NCBI RefSeq assembly: GCF_003858395.1
Contig: NZ_QWEV01000005.1
Coordinates: 1-64,000, forward strand
DNA: 64,000 nt
DNA from: Acidipila sp. EB88
GTDB lineage: Bacteria; Acidobacteriota; Terriglobia; Terriglobales; Acidobacteriaceae
Direction: 5' to 3'
Part shown: piece after piece, positions 18,479 through 27,391 of the stretch
Numbering within the stretch: the first letter of the stretch is position 1
How the letters are laid out: each line of letters opens with the position of its first letter
Made by a program: the position numbers and the translations under genes
Notes under the pieces: generated by a model
Seen by the model: only the letters and a program-made list of their open reading frames with translations
Told to the model about the DNA's origin: nothing
Databases searched by the model: none

Positions 18479-19513
18479 TTAGGCAGTTCGGAGCGGCACA
18501 ACACTGGCCCGACCAGCGGTGTCCGCGACGAAACGAAGGATGCGGTCGGCGAAAAGCTCTGGCGCCTCTTCAAATGGCAGGTGCCCCAACTCGGGCAGGA
18601 TCTCGAGGGGAGCACGCAGCACCGCGCGGAGTCGCCAGGCCGAACTGAGTGAGACGGCGCGGTCCTGGGCTCCCCACAACAGCATCGTCGGCAGCTTGCG
18701 CAGCCGCGGGAGCATGGGAACCAGTGCTGTCATATCGGGCACCCAGTGCCGGAGCACAGACAGGATGTACTCCACGGTCCCGGGGCGGCGCAGCGACTCG
18801 ACGTACTCCTCGAGTGAGCCGGCGCGTACCCGGGTGGGATCACCATACATGCGGCATAGCGCCGCCTGATGCACCCACGAGGGAGCGGCCGGCAGCCAGT
18901 GCGCCACACGGCGGCCGATCCGTGTGCCGGCAAAGCGGATTTGCGGCTGGGACTGCATGCAGAAAGGATTCGCCGGCGCGTGAAGCAGGAGCGAACGCAC
19001 CCGTTGCGGGAACATCGCGGCGAAACACATGGCCACAGCGCCTCCATGCGAGGTGCCGACCAGGTCTACCCGCTCAAGACCAGCATGGTCCATCCACAAT
19101 GCCAATCGCCGGGCCGATGCCTGCAGACTGCCGTCAATCCCGCGCACCCGCTCCGACTGGCCTATGCCAATCGCGTCCACGGCGTACACAGTGGCCTCCC
19201 GGGCCAAGACGCGCATCACCGGCATCCATGCCGCAGCCGCACCCAGCAGGCCATGCACCAGCACCACCGGTGCACCTGCGCCGGCGACCAGCGCATGCAT
19301 GCGATATCCGTCGATCAACGCGTCACACGCACGTATCGCGACCTGCTCGGTGGAAGGCGCATCCGTGCCGCTCGGAACTGTTCGGCTCAAGTCCATGAGC
19401 TGAAGAGCCGTGCGACGGGAGACGAGGCTCGCCTCGGTGGGTGTGCTCGCTGGGTGGAAGTCCGTGACCGCCACAGTAGCGGGTCGCGGCTCCTCTGGAT
19501 GATTGTTCGGCAA
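18479..19513 (-). CDS. Alpha/beta-fold hydrolase
   Basis: 344 residues. It has a long, poorly conserved N-terminal leader of about 75 residues, then a classical fold: oxyanion motif HGLLGAAAAW, nucleophile elbow GTSHGG, acid Asp in LLWGAQDRAV and His in LGHLPFEEAP. The cap region between is about 80 residues. Relatives hydrolyse esters, lactones or C-C bonds; the substrate cannot be told. The absence of a clear signal peptide suggests a cytoplasmic location. It stands alone on the minus strand; the true start may lie at an internal Met (for example MDLSRTV) rather than the first. Confidence 0.8.
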   Translation of the reverse strand: MPNNHPEEPRPATVAVTDFHPASTPTEASLVSRRTALQLMDLSRTVPSGTDAPSTEQVAIRACDALIDGYRMHALVAGAGAPVVLVHGLLGAAAAWMPVMRVLAREATVYAVDAIGIGQSERVRGIDGSLQASARRLALWMDHAGLERVDLVGTSHGGAVAMCFAAMFPQRVRSLLLHAPANPFCMQSQPQIRFAGTRIGRRVAHWLPAAPSWVHQAALCRMYGDPTRVRAGSLEEYVESLRRPGTVEYILSVLRHWVPDMTALVPMLPRLRKLPTMLLWGAQDRAVSLSSAWRLRAVLRAPLEILPELGHLPFEEAPELFADRILRFVADTAGRASVVPLRTA

Positions 19514-19855
19514 GGTACTTCTCTCCGGGAACTAATACGCGCGTGTCGGGGGTATGCGCATGCAAGGCCACGTTGGCGCAAACTCGATTGTTACAGACAT
19601 GTGAATGAAGTTGTAGTGAAATCTTGACCCGCGGTGGTGGAGAGAACTCGAGGTCTCGGGAGCAACTGTATAGTTTCCAGTAGTCTCCTCCCATATTTGC
19701 GAGACTGTGACGGTGCAATGCTGCATCGTCTGCGCGCAAATTACGGGAATATCCTCATGAGAGCAGCATCGTACGGGCGCGGGTGTGCTTTAGAAATGGC
19801 CCTCGACGTGCAAGGTCATCAGTCGGTGGTCACGAAGAGGTGATCACACCTCAGC
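19514..19855. other. Intergenic region between divergent hydrolase and sensor kinase genes
   Basis: About 340 bases of lower GC than the neighbours, which should contain promoters for both flanking genes. Candidate AT-rich boxes (ttgttacaga near 19588 and tatagtttcc near 19669) are visible, but no pair is strong enough to call. No gene or RNA was recognised. Confidence 0.4.
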
Positions 19856-22735
19856 ATGGAACGGTCTCTCCAAACCCGAGTAGTTGCCCTGACGCTTGCC
19901 CTGCTGACCGTAGCCGCGGTGCTTCTTGCGGTCCTGAACTTTCAGCAGGAGCAGCATTTTCAGCGGCCGACCGACGGCGTCTGGTGGAGCGAGTCTCAGG
20001 GCGCCCTCGAAGCAGACCGGGTACCGCATAACAGCGCGGGTGAGCGCGCCGGCATCAAGGCCGGCGACTTCCTGCTGTCGGTAAATCAGCAGCCCATGCC
20101 CCGCACGGCCGCGCTTGCCCGCGAGTGGTACCACACCAAGGTCTATGGTTCGGCGAGCTATGTGATCTCGCGGCGCGGCATCCGGATCGACGTCCCGGTC
20201 ATTCTGGACAGCGCGGATACCAGTATCAACTTCGGCGAGCGGCTCATCGCGCTGGTGTACCTCGGCATTGGACTGTACGTGCTGCTGCGCCGCTGGACAG
20301 CGCCGCATGCCACTCATTTTTATATCTTCTGCCTGGCTTCTTTTGCCGTGTACTCGTTCCTCTACACCGGCAAGCTCAACGCATTTGACCAGGTCGTGTA
20401 CTGGGCCGGGATCGTGGCGGGCGCGCTCCAGCCAGCCCTGTTTCTGCACTTTGCGCTGTCGTTCAGCAGCCGTTCCGGCCGCCGCAAAGCCGCGGTGCTC
20501 TGGCTCACCTACCTGCCGGCTTGCCTCATCATCGGGTTGCAGGTGTTTGCCCGGCTGCACTGGCAGGCCACGGGCATCCTGGCACACCGTCTCGACCAGA
20601 TCGCCACCGCCTATCTCGACGCGTTCTACGTCCTGGCCACCGTGCTTTTTGCCGTGGAGCATCGCCGGGCCGGCCGCGAGGACGGCCAGGTGCTTCGGCG
20701 CCAGCAGTTAAAGTGGTTGACGCGCGGCTCGATCCTGAGCATCGTTCCCTTCTCGGTGCTGTACGTCTTCCCGTACCTGCTGGATATCGGCACCCCCGAG
20801 TCGCTGCGCAACCTCGCCATCCTGGCGCTTGTGATCCTGCCGCTCACCTTCGCCTGGGCGATCGTGCGCTACCGCCTGATGGACGTCGACCTGATCTTCA
20901 AGCGCGGCGTGACCTACACACTGGCTACCGCCTCGCTGGTCGGCTTCTACTTCGTGGTCGTTGCGGTGATCGCGGAGACAGTGCACACCAAGCTGCCGGC
21001 TGCCGGCACCTACGGGCTGCTGGCGGCGATCATCATCACCTCCGCACTATTCGACCCGGTCAAACGCGCGATCCAGAACCGCGTGGATCGCCTGTTTGAT
21101 CGCAAGCGCTATGACTACCGGCAAACCCTGATCGAGTTCGGCAAAGGCCTGGGCACCCAGACTGACCTTGATCACCTGCTCACCTCCATCACCAGCCGCC
21201 TCTCCCAGACCCTGCTGGTGGCGCGGGTCGCTGTGTTCCTGGCTAGCGGGGAAAGTGCAGCCGAGCGCACAGACGCGCCCGGAGCCTTCCGGCTTGCGGC
21301 TGCCCATGGGCTCCCGCCTGCCCTGGTCTCCGACGCGGCGCCGCTCGCTCTGGGGTTTCTGGACTTCGATCAGCCGGACGCCGGAACCCACATCTTCCTG
21401 GAAAACCCGCAGCAGGCATTGCACCTCGCGGACCAGGAGCGTCGCACCGCGGCGGCACTGGAGCTGCACTACTACCTGCCCTGCCAGGTGCAGGATCGCA
21501 CCATCGCTGTCATTGGCTTGGGGCGCACCACCGATGGCGATTTTCTCTCGAGCGAAGACGTGGAGCTACTGGAATCGCTGGCCGGCTACATCGGCATCGC
21601 CATCCAGAACGCGGCCCTGTACGCCAGCCTCCAGCGCAAGATCGAAGAGTTCGAGCGGCTCAAGGAGTTCAACGAGAACATCGTCGAATCCACCAATGTG
21701 GGCATCCTCGCGCTCGATCTTGATGAACGCATCGAGAGCTGGAACGCGCAGATGGAAGTGCTCTACGCGATGCCGCGCGCGGTGGTGCTGGGACAGCGGC
21801 TTGCCGATGTGTTTGACGACGCCTTCGTGCGTGAGTTCCACCGCGTCAAGGACGAGCCCGGTGTGCACTACCTCTACAAGTTCCCCCTGGGTACCCGGGG
21901 CGAGGCGCCGGGCGAGGAGAACCGCGTCGCGAACATCTCGATCGCGCCCCTGGTTTCCCGCGAGTTCCAGACACTGGGGCGCATCGTGCTGGTCGACGAC
22001 ATCACCGCCCGCGTGGGCCTCGAGTCCCAGCTTGCCCAGGCGGAGAAGCTCTCTTCCATCGGGCTGCTGGCTGCCGGCGTAGCGCACGAGGTCAACACCC
22101 CGCTTGCCGTAATCTCGTCCTACACGCAGATGCTGAGCAAGCAGCTCCGCGATGATGCCAAGCTCGCCCCGTTGCTCGACAAGATTACCAAGCAGACGTT
22201 TCGAGCGTCCGAAATTGTGAATGGCCTGCTGAACTTCTCACGCACTGGCGGCGCCGAGTTCCGGGCAACCGACCTGAATGCCGTGGTGCGGGAAACCCTG
22301 GCGCTGCTGGAGCACCAGCTCAAGACAGCGCGGATCGAGCTCGTCTGCGATCTGGATCCAGCCCTGCCGGCGATCCAGGGCAACAATGGCAAGCTCCAGC
22401 AGGTGTTCTTGAACCTCTTCCTCAATGCGAAAGACGCCATGCAGGACGGAGGACGTCTCGAGGTCAGCACGCGCTACAACGGCATGGTCACGGTCTCTGT
22501 GTGCGACTCGGGCTCCGGCATTGCGCCCGAGCACGTGCAGCGCATTTATGATCCGTTCTTCACCACCAAGAGCGCTATCAAGGAAGGCCAGCGCCGCGGT
22601 ACCGGGCTTGGTCTCGCCGTCACCTACGGCATCATGCAGGAGCATTCCGGCAAGATCCGTGTGGAATCGCAGCCTGGCGCTGGTACTACCTTTGCGCTCG
22701 AATTTCCGTTGAAAGAGAAACCAGCGCATGTCTGA
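19856..22735 (+). CDS. PDZ-7TM-GAF-PAS hybrid-input histidine kinase
   Basis: 959-residue membrane sensor kinase. In order it has a signal-anchor helix (residues 8-28) and an extracytoplasmic PDZ-like segment (about 50-115, with HNSAGERAGIKAGDFLLSVN). About seven transmembrane helices follow (130-390), then a GAF domain (about 440-590) and a PAS domain (about 610-730). HisKA has the phospho-acceptor His in GVAHEVNTPLA, and HATPase has N, G1 (DSGSGI) and G2 (GTGLGL) boxes. It lacks a receiver domain. The NtrC-type regulator overlaps its 3' end by 8 bases, so the two form a two-component pair. A PDZ sensor suggests detection of envelope or misfolded-protein signals, but that is inference. Confidence 0.92.
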   Translation: MERSLQTRVVALTLALLTVAAVLLAVLNFQQEQHFQRPTDGVWWSESQGALEADRVPHNSAGERAGIKAGDFLLSVNQQPMPRTAALAREWYHTKVYGSASYVISRRGIRIDVPVILDSADTSINFGERLIALVYLGIGLYVLLRRWTAPHATHFYIFCLASFAVYSFLYTGKLNAFDQVVYWAGIVAGALQPALFLHFALSFSSRSGRRKAAVLWLTYLPACLIIGLQVFARLHWQATGILAHRLDQIATAYLDAFYVLATVLFAVEHRRAGREDGQVLRRQQLKWLTRGSILSIVPFSVLYVFPYLLDIGTPESLRNLAILALVILPLTFAWAIVRYRLMDVDLIFKRGVTYTLATASLVGFYFVVVAVIAETVHTKLPAAGTYGLLAAIIITSALFDPVKRAIQNRVDRLFDRKRYDYRQTLIEFGKGLGTQTDLDHLLTSITSRLSQTLLVARVAVFLASGESAAERTDAPGAFRLAAAHGLPPALVSDAAPLALGFLDFDQPDAGTHIFLENPQQALHLADQERRTAAALELHYYLPCQVQDRTIAVIGLGRTTDGDFLSSEDVELLESLAGYIGIAIQNAALYASLQRKIEEFERLKEFNENIVESTNVGILALDLDERIESWNAQMEVLYAMPRAVVLGQRLADVFDDAFVREFHRVKDEPGVHYLYKFPLGTRGEAPGEENRVANISIAPLVSREFQTLGRIVLVDDITARVGLESQLAQAEKLSSIGLLAAGVAHEVNTPLAVISSYTQMLSKQLRDDAKLAPLLDKITKQTFRASEIVNGLLNFSRTGGAEFRATDLNAVVRETLALLEHQLKTARIELVCDLDPALPAIQGNNGKLQQVFLNLFLNAKDAMQDGGRLEVSTRYNGMVTVSVCDSGSGIAPEHVQRIYDPFFTTKSAIKEGQRRGTGLGLAVTYGIMQEHSGKIRVESQPGAGTTFALEFPLKEKPAHV

Positions 22736-24169
22736 AACGACCTATGTAGCCACACCTCCATCCAAGGCTCCTGCCCATCGCGGCACAGAGCACACGATCC
22801 TCATCATCGATGATGAGGCTGGCATTCGCGAGACGCTCGAGACCCTGCTCGACCTTGAGGGCTACCAGGTAGAGACGGCGATTGACGGCGAGGCGGGGCT
22901 GGGTCGGATCGAGCAACGGCCCTACGACCTAGTTCTGCTTGACCTTGCCTTGCCCGGCAAGAATGGTATCGAGATCCTGCAGCTTATCCGCGAGCGCGCC
23001 CCAGAGCTGCCCGTGATCATGTTGACCGCCTACGGCACGGTCGACAACGTGGTGGACGCGATCCGCGCCGGCGCCCAGAACTTCGTCCAGAAACCATGGA
23101 TAACGAGAAGCTGCTGGCGGACATCCGTGCCGCCATCGCCCGATACCGGGCCGAAGAAGAAAACGTCCAGCTCAAGCGTGCCCTGAAGCAGCGCTACAAC
23201 TTTCCGCACATCATCGGCAAGAGCGAGATCATGCTCCGTATCTTCGACACGGTGGCGCAGATCGCGCCCTCCCGGTCCACCGTGCTGATCCAGGGCGAGA
23301 GCGGCACCGGCAAGGAGTTGATTGCAAAGGCAGTGCACGCCAACTCGCCGCGCAAGGAAAAGCCGTTCGTCCCGGTCAACACCGGCGCGGTACCGACGGA
23401 CCTGCTCGAGTCCACCCTGTTCGGCCACGTGAAGGGTGCGTTTACCTCCGCCGTCACCGCCAAGAAGGGCCTGTTTGAAGTCGCCAACGGCGGCACGCTT
23501 TTCCTGGACGAGATCGGCACGATGCCGCTTGATACCCAGGCCAAGATCCTGCGCGTGCTGCAGGACAAGCGCTTCATGCACCTTGGCGGAACGCAGGAGA
23601 TCCAGGTGGATGTCCGCATCATCACCGCGACAAACGTCGATCTTCGCCAGGCAGTGCGCGAAGGCAAGTTCCGCGAGGATCTTTTCTATCGCCTGGATGT
23701 GATCCGGTTCGAGCTGCCACCGCTGCGTGCGCGCCGCGAAGACATCCCAGCACTGGCTACCCACTTTCTGCGCCGCTACTCGGATGAAAACGAGCTGCCC
23801 ATGCGCACCCTGTCACCCGAAGCCCTGCGCGCGCTGATGGATTACGACTGGCCCGGCAATGTGCGCGAACTTGAAAACGTGATGGAGCGCGGGGTGGTGC
23901 TCAGCACGAGTCAGCACATCGGGCTTGAGCTGCTTCCGCCGCATGTTACGGGCAAGAGCTACTCCTCAAGCCTGCTCGAGCACTCCACCAATGCTTCCCT
24001 CTTTGACATCATGGAGGACATTGAACGGCGCATCATCATCGACAAGCTGGAGCGCTGCAACTGGAACCAGACCGAGGCGGCCGAACAGTTTCGCATTCCA
24101 CTTTCGACCCTGAACCAGAAGATTAAACGTCTCAGCGTCGAGATCAAGAAGCGGACGCGCGAGGCCTAG
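22728..24169 (+). CDS. NtrC-type sigma54 response regulator, frameshift near 23098
   Basis: Receiver domain (residues 20-135; DDE pocket, phospho-Asp in VLLDLALPG, Lys in FVQKPW), then AAA+ and a Fis-type HTH at the C terminus (CNWNQTEAAEQF). After QKPW the frame shifts. The continuation DNEKLLADIRAAI resumes in the next frame, exactly what one missing g (ccatggat instead of ccatgggat, 23094-23101) would cause, so one protein of about 480 residues is expected. Walker A is GESGTGKE and Walker B LFLDEIG. The sigma54 loop reads GAFTSA rather than GAFTGA. It is the partner of the upstream kinase. Confidence 0.88.
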
Positions 24170-24241
24170 CCCGTCGTCCGGCATCCGCCTCGCGTATGCT
24201 CACACAAGGTGAGCTCCAGCGCCGGTTCGCATCAAAGTACC

Positions 24242-24257
24242 TGGACTTGCACCTGCA
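24242..24257 (+). promoter_or_regulatory. Possible sigma54 (-24/-12) promoter upstream of mlaE
   Basis: TGGACTTGCACCTGCA keeps the diagnostic GG and GC dinucleotides 12 bases apart, but matches the rest of the TGGCAC-N5-TTGCA consensus poorly. It lies between an NtrC-type regulator and mlaE, which is the only reason to mention it. Confidence 0.2.
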
Positions 24258-24287
24258 TTTGCATCGAACGGAGAGAGATCGCAGGCC

Positions 24288-25103
24288 ATGCTCGCGGAGG
24301 GCATGCACGGGCGTCCCAATTCTATGGCAGACAGCACACTGGATCGCTCGGCTAAAAATGCAATTCTCGCGCTCCAGGACTACGCCCTGCTCATCGGGCG
24401 CGCCCTGGCTAACCTGCTGCGCCGCCCGCTCTACCTAGGCGAGATCTTTACGCAGGCAGATTCTATCGGGGTCGGCTCCATCCCCATTGTCCTGCTGACA
24501 GGCTTCTTTACCGGTGGCGTACTCGCGCTGCAAACCGCCTCATCCCTGACCCAGTTTGGTGCTGCCGCGATCACGGGGCAGTTGGTTTCCTTCTCCATGA
24601 TCAAGGAGCTGGGACCGGTTTTGACCAGCCTGATGGTTTCCGGTCGCAACGCCTCCGGCATGGCCTCGGAGCTTGGCTCCATGGTGGTGACGGAGCAGAT
24701 TGACGCCATGCGCGCGCTCGGCACGGATCCGCTGAAGAAACTGGTCATGCCCCGTATTGTCTCTACCGTGATCATGCTGTTCTTCCTTACAATCCTGTCC
24801 GACACCGTCGGTACCATGGGTGGAGGCGCAGTGGCGGTCTTCATGCTGGGACAGGATGCCTCGCAGTATTTTCACTCCGCATATCAATCGCTGGTGTTCT
24901 CCGACATCTTCCAGGGCCTGGTGAAGCCGGTCATCTTCGGCTTCATCATCTCCACGATAGGCTGCTTCTACGGCATGACCACCAAGGGGGGCACGCAGGG
25001 CGTAGGGCGCTCCACCACCCAGGCCGTCGTGGTGTCCTCCGTGCTCATCATCGCGAGTGACTTCGTCATCAGCCGCCTGATGATCGGCATCTTTGGGAAG
25101 TAG
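24288..25103 (+). CDS. mlaE: MlaE-type ABC transporter permease
   Basis: Integral inner-membrane permease of the Mla/MCE lipid-transport family, which moves phospholipids between the membranes. About 271 residues with five or six helices. The family hallmarks ELGPVLTSLMVSGRNASGMA, SELGSMVVTEQIDAM and RALGTDPLKKLVMPR are complete. Two ATG starts are possible (24288 and 24324). I kept the first because a weak purine stretch (gagagatcg) precedes it. One base separates its stop from mlaF, so the two are co-translated. The MCE substrate-binding protein (MlaD) is not next to them. Confidence 0.92.
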   Translation: MLAEGMHGRPNSMADSTLDRSAKNAILALQDYALLIGRALANLLRRPLYLGEIFTQADSIGVGSIPIVLLTGFFTGGVLALQTASSLTQFGAAAITGQLVSFSMIKELGPVLTSLMVSGRNASGMASELGSMVVTEQIDAMRALGTDPLKKLVMPRIVSTVIMLFFLTILSDTVGTMGGGAVAVFMLGQDASQYFHSAYQSLVFSDIFQGLVKPVIFGFIISTIGCFYGMTTKGGTQGVGRSTTQAVVVSSVLIIASDFVISRLMIGIFGK

Positions 25104-25104
25104 C

Positions 25105-25944
25105 ATGGCTGAAGCGACCGAAGAGAAGAAAAAAAGCTGGCACGAAGAGCACCCGGACGAGCCCGTCATCGTGTTTGAGAACGTGAGCCTCTCCTCGGCC
25201 GGCCACACCGTACTCGATGACATCTCATTCCAGCTCAAGGGCGGTGAGACGAGGATCCTGCTCGGGCCTGCCGGCGTCGGCAAAAGCGTGCTCCTCAAGC
25301 TTGCGAACGGCCTCATCCGTCCCGACTCCGGCACCATCAAGGTGTTTGGAGAAGATTTGAGCACGCTTGCGGAACAGGATCTGTTTCGCCTCCGCGCCGA
25401 TATCGGCATGGTCTTCCAGGAAGGCGCGCTCTTTGATTCGCTGACTGTGCGCGACAATGTTGCTTACCGGCTTAATGAGGATCACGTCTCCGAAGAAGAA
25501 GTCGATCGCAGAGTGCGTGAAGCGCTTCGATTCGTTGAGCTCGAGGACACGATCGACAAATTCCCGTCACAGCTTTCCGGCGGTATGCGCCGGCGTGTGT
25601 CCATTGCCCGCGCCATCATCAGTTCGCCACAGTTGCTGCTGTATGACTCTCCCACGGGCGGACTGGATCCCATCACCTCGACGACCATCATCGAACTCGT
25701 GATCAAGCAGCGGGATGTTTCGGGGACCAGTGCCCTGCTGGTTTCACACCGCCTGCAAGACGCCTTTACCCTGGCGACGCACCGGTTCAACAAGGAAGCC
25801 AGCAAGATGGAGAAGCTGCCCAAGGGAGAGGTGGAAGCGAGCACGACCTTCCTCATGCTGCACAATGGCAAGCTCATCTTCGACGGCTCCACGATGGACC
25901 TGGTGCACTCCGAAGATCCTTTCATCCGGGAATATCTCGCCTGA
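25105..25944 (+). CDS. mlaF: MlaF-type ABC transporter ATPase
   Basis: 279-residue ATPase energising the MlaE permease. Walker A is GPAGVGKSVLLK, the Q-loop is VFQEGALFDSL, the signature is LSGGMRRRVSIARA, Walker B is LLLYDSPTGGLDP and the switch His is VSHRL. The residue after the Walker B Asp is Ser instead of the usual catalytic Glu. About 20 charged residues precede the domain, and the C terminus has the family's extension (FIREYLA). It sits immediately after mlaE. An MlaD/MCE partner must be encoded elsewhere. Confidence 0.92.
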   Translation: MAEATEEKKKSWHEEHPDEPVIVFENVSLSSAGHTVLDDISFQLKGGETRILLGPAGVGKSVLLKLANGLIRPDSGTIKVFGEDLSTLAEQDLFRLRADIGMVFQEGALFDSLTVRDNVAYRLNEDHVSEEEVDRRVREALRFVELEDTIDKFPSQLSGGMRRRVSIARAIISSPQLLLYDSPTGGLDPITSTTIIELVIKQRDVSGTSALLVSHRLQDAFTLATHRFNKEASKMEKLPKGEVEASTTFLMLHNGKLIFDGSTMDLVHSEDPFIREYLA

Positions 25945-26036
25945 GTTCGCTGCAGCGCATGCTCCGGCTGGCTCGCAGAACACTTCCTCGTGACTTCCAG
26001 CAACTCGTTCCCGGAAAGCCCGTCTAACCACGTAGC

Positions 26037-27335
26037 ATGCGATTTCCAAAGCTCCAGCGACGGCCCGAACTCGACGCACTCCGCGGACTCTTTCTGGTGT
26101 GGATGACGTTGACCCACCTGCCCACTCGCCTGAGCGAGTGGGTGAACCAGCCGTTCGGGTTCCTGACCTCGGCAGAGGGCTTTGTGTTTCTCTCGGCCTT
26201 GCTGGTGGCGCGCATTTACAGCAAGCAGGCCGCCGAAGATGGCAATGCCATGCATGCAAAGCTGTGGCGGCGCGCACTCAAGATCTATGGCATTCACGTG
26301 CTGATGCTGACGCTGGCTTTCACCGTGATCGCCGCCTTGGCCACCACGACGCATCGCGCCGCAATTTATAACCTGCTCGACTTCTACCTGGCGCACCCGG
26401 CGACGGCGATCGCGGGTTCACTTCTGCTGCTTTACTGCCCGCCTCTGCTGGATATTCTTCCACTGTATGTGCTGTTTCTTGCCGCCACGCCTGTGATCCT
26501 GTCCTGGGCCGTGCGGAAAGGCTGGCGGCTGCCGCTGGTCGCGAGTTTCTTGCTCTGGTTCGGGGCACAGGTGGGGCTTCGCGAGTGGCTTCACGGAGGC
26601 ATCGTTCACCTCACACACCTGCAGATTCCCGTGCAGGAAGGCGGTGCGTTCAACCTTCTGGCGTGGCAGGCCATCTGGATGGCCGGGCTCTACCTGGGTG
26701 CGAAGTCGGCTGCCGGTGACTCCCCGCTGAAACGCATCAACGCACCCATTGCTGCCGGGGCCTTGGTCGTATGCCTCTTCTTTTTGGGAGTGCGCCACGA
26801 ATGGCTCGGGAGCGTTCTTACCCCGGACCGGCTGGCCTTTCAGCTTGACAAGTGGCACATTGGGCCGCTGCGCGTCCTGAACCTTGTCGCTTTCACCGTG
26901 CTGTTCTACTGGCTTCGCCGCTTCGTTTTTCGGCTGGTACAGAACGAACCGTTTCTCACGCTGGGCAAAGCCTCGCTTGAAGTCTTCTGCGCGCACATCG
27001 TGTTCGTGTTTTTTGCGCTGGCGCTGCTCTACAACGATGTAGCGGAGCTGCATGGAGCAGCAGCCGTTCTGGTGCTTGTGGTGACTTTCGGCGGACTGTT
27101 CCTGCTGGCGTCGCAGATTGTTAAAAGGCGGCGCGCCAAACGGGATCGCGAAAAGAGCATGCCGCCCGACCATGCGTCCGGCAAGGCTGTTCCCGCAGGC
27201 GTTGCCGCGGGAACCACTCTCCCCTTGGCAGCGCCCACGCAGCTCGAGCCCACCAAAGCTGCCGGAGCGCCCACTGTATCGCTCCTGGACTGCGCCCAGC
27301 CGCTGCTCGCCTCGGCAGAAGAGCACATCAGCTAG
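26037..27335 (+). CDS. opgC: OpgC-family membrane protein
   Basis: 432 residues with about ten transmembrane helices. The N-terminal signature RRPELDALRGLFLVWMTLTH and the later SAEGFVFLSALL are typical of OpgC, a member of the acyltransferase-3 superfamily. In Proteobacteria OpgC adds succinyl groups to periplasmic glucans; whether this organism makes such glucans is not shown here. The last 70 residues are a low-complexity Ala/Pro tail likely exposed to the cytoplasm. The gene stands alone after mlaF, with about 90 bases between. Confidence 0.85.
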   Translation: MRFPKLQRRPELDALRGLFLVWMTLTHLPTRLSEWVNQPFGFLTSAEGFVFLSALLVARIYSKQAAEDGNAMHAKLWRRALKIYGIHVLMLTLAFTVIAALATTTHRAAIYNLLDFYLAHPATAIAGSLLLLYCPPLLDILPLYVLFLAATPVILSWAVRKGWRLPLVASFLLWFGAQVGLREWLHGGIVHLTHLQIPVQEGGAFNLLAWQAIWMAGLYLGAKSAAGDSPLKRINAPIAAGALVVCLFFLGVRHEWLGSVLTPDRLAFQLDKWHIGPLRVLNLVAFTVLFYWLRRFVFRLVQNEPFLTLGKASLEVFCAHIVFVFFALALLYNDVAELHGAAAVLVLVVTFGGLFLLASQIVKRRRAKRDREKSMPPDHASGKAVPAGVAAGTTLPLAAPTQLEPTKAAGAPTVSLLDCAQPLLASAEEHIS

Positions 27336-27391
27336 ACGGGGGCTAAGCACGAGCCAGGCACGAGGCATGCGAGGGCATGTCTCGTCCGGCT

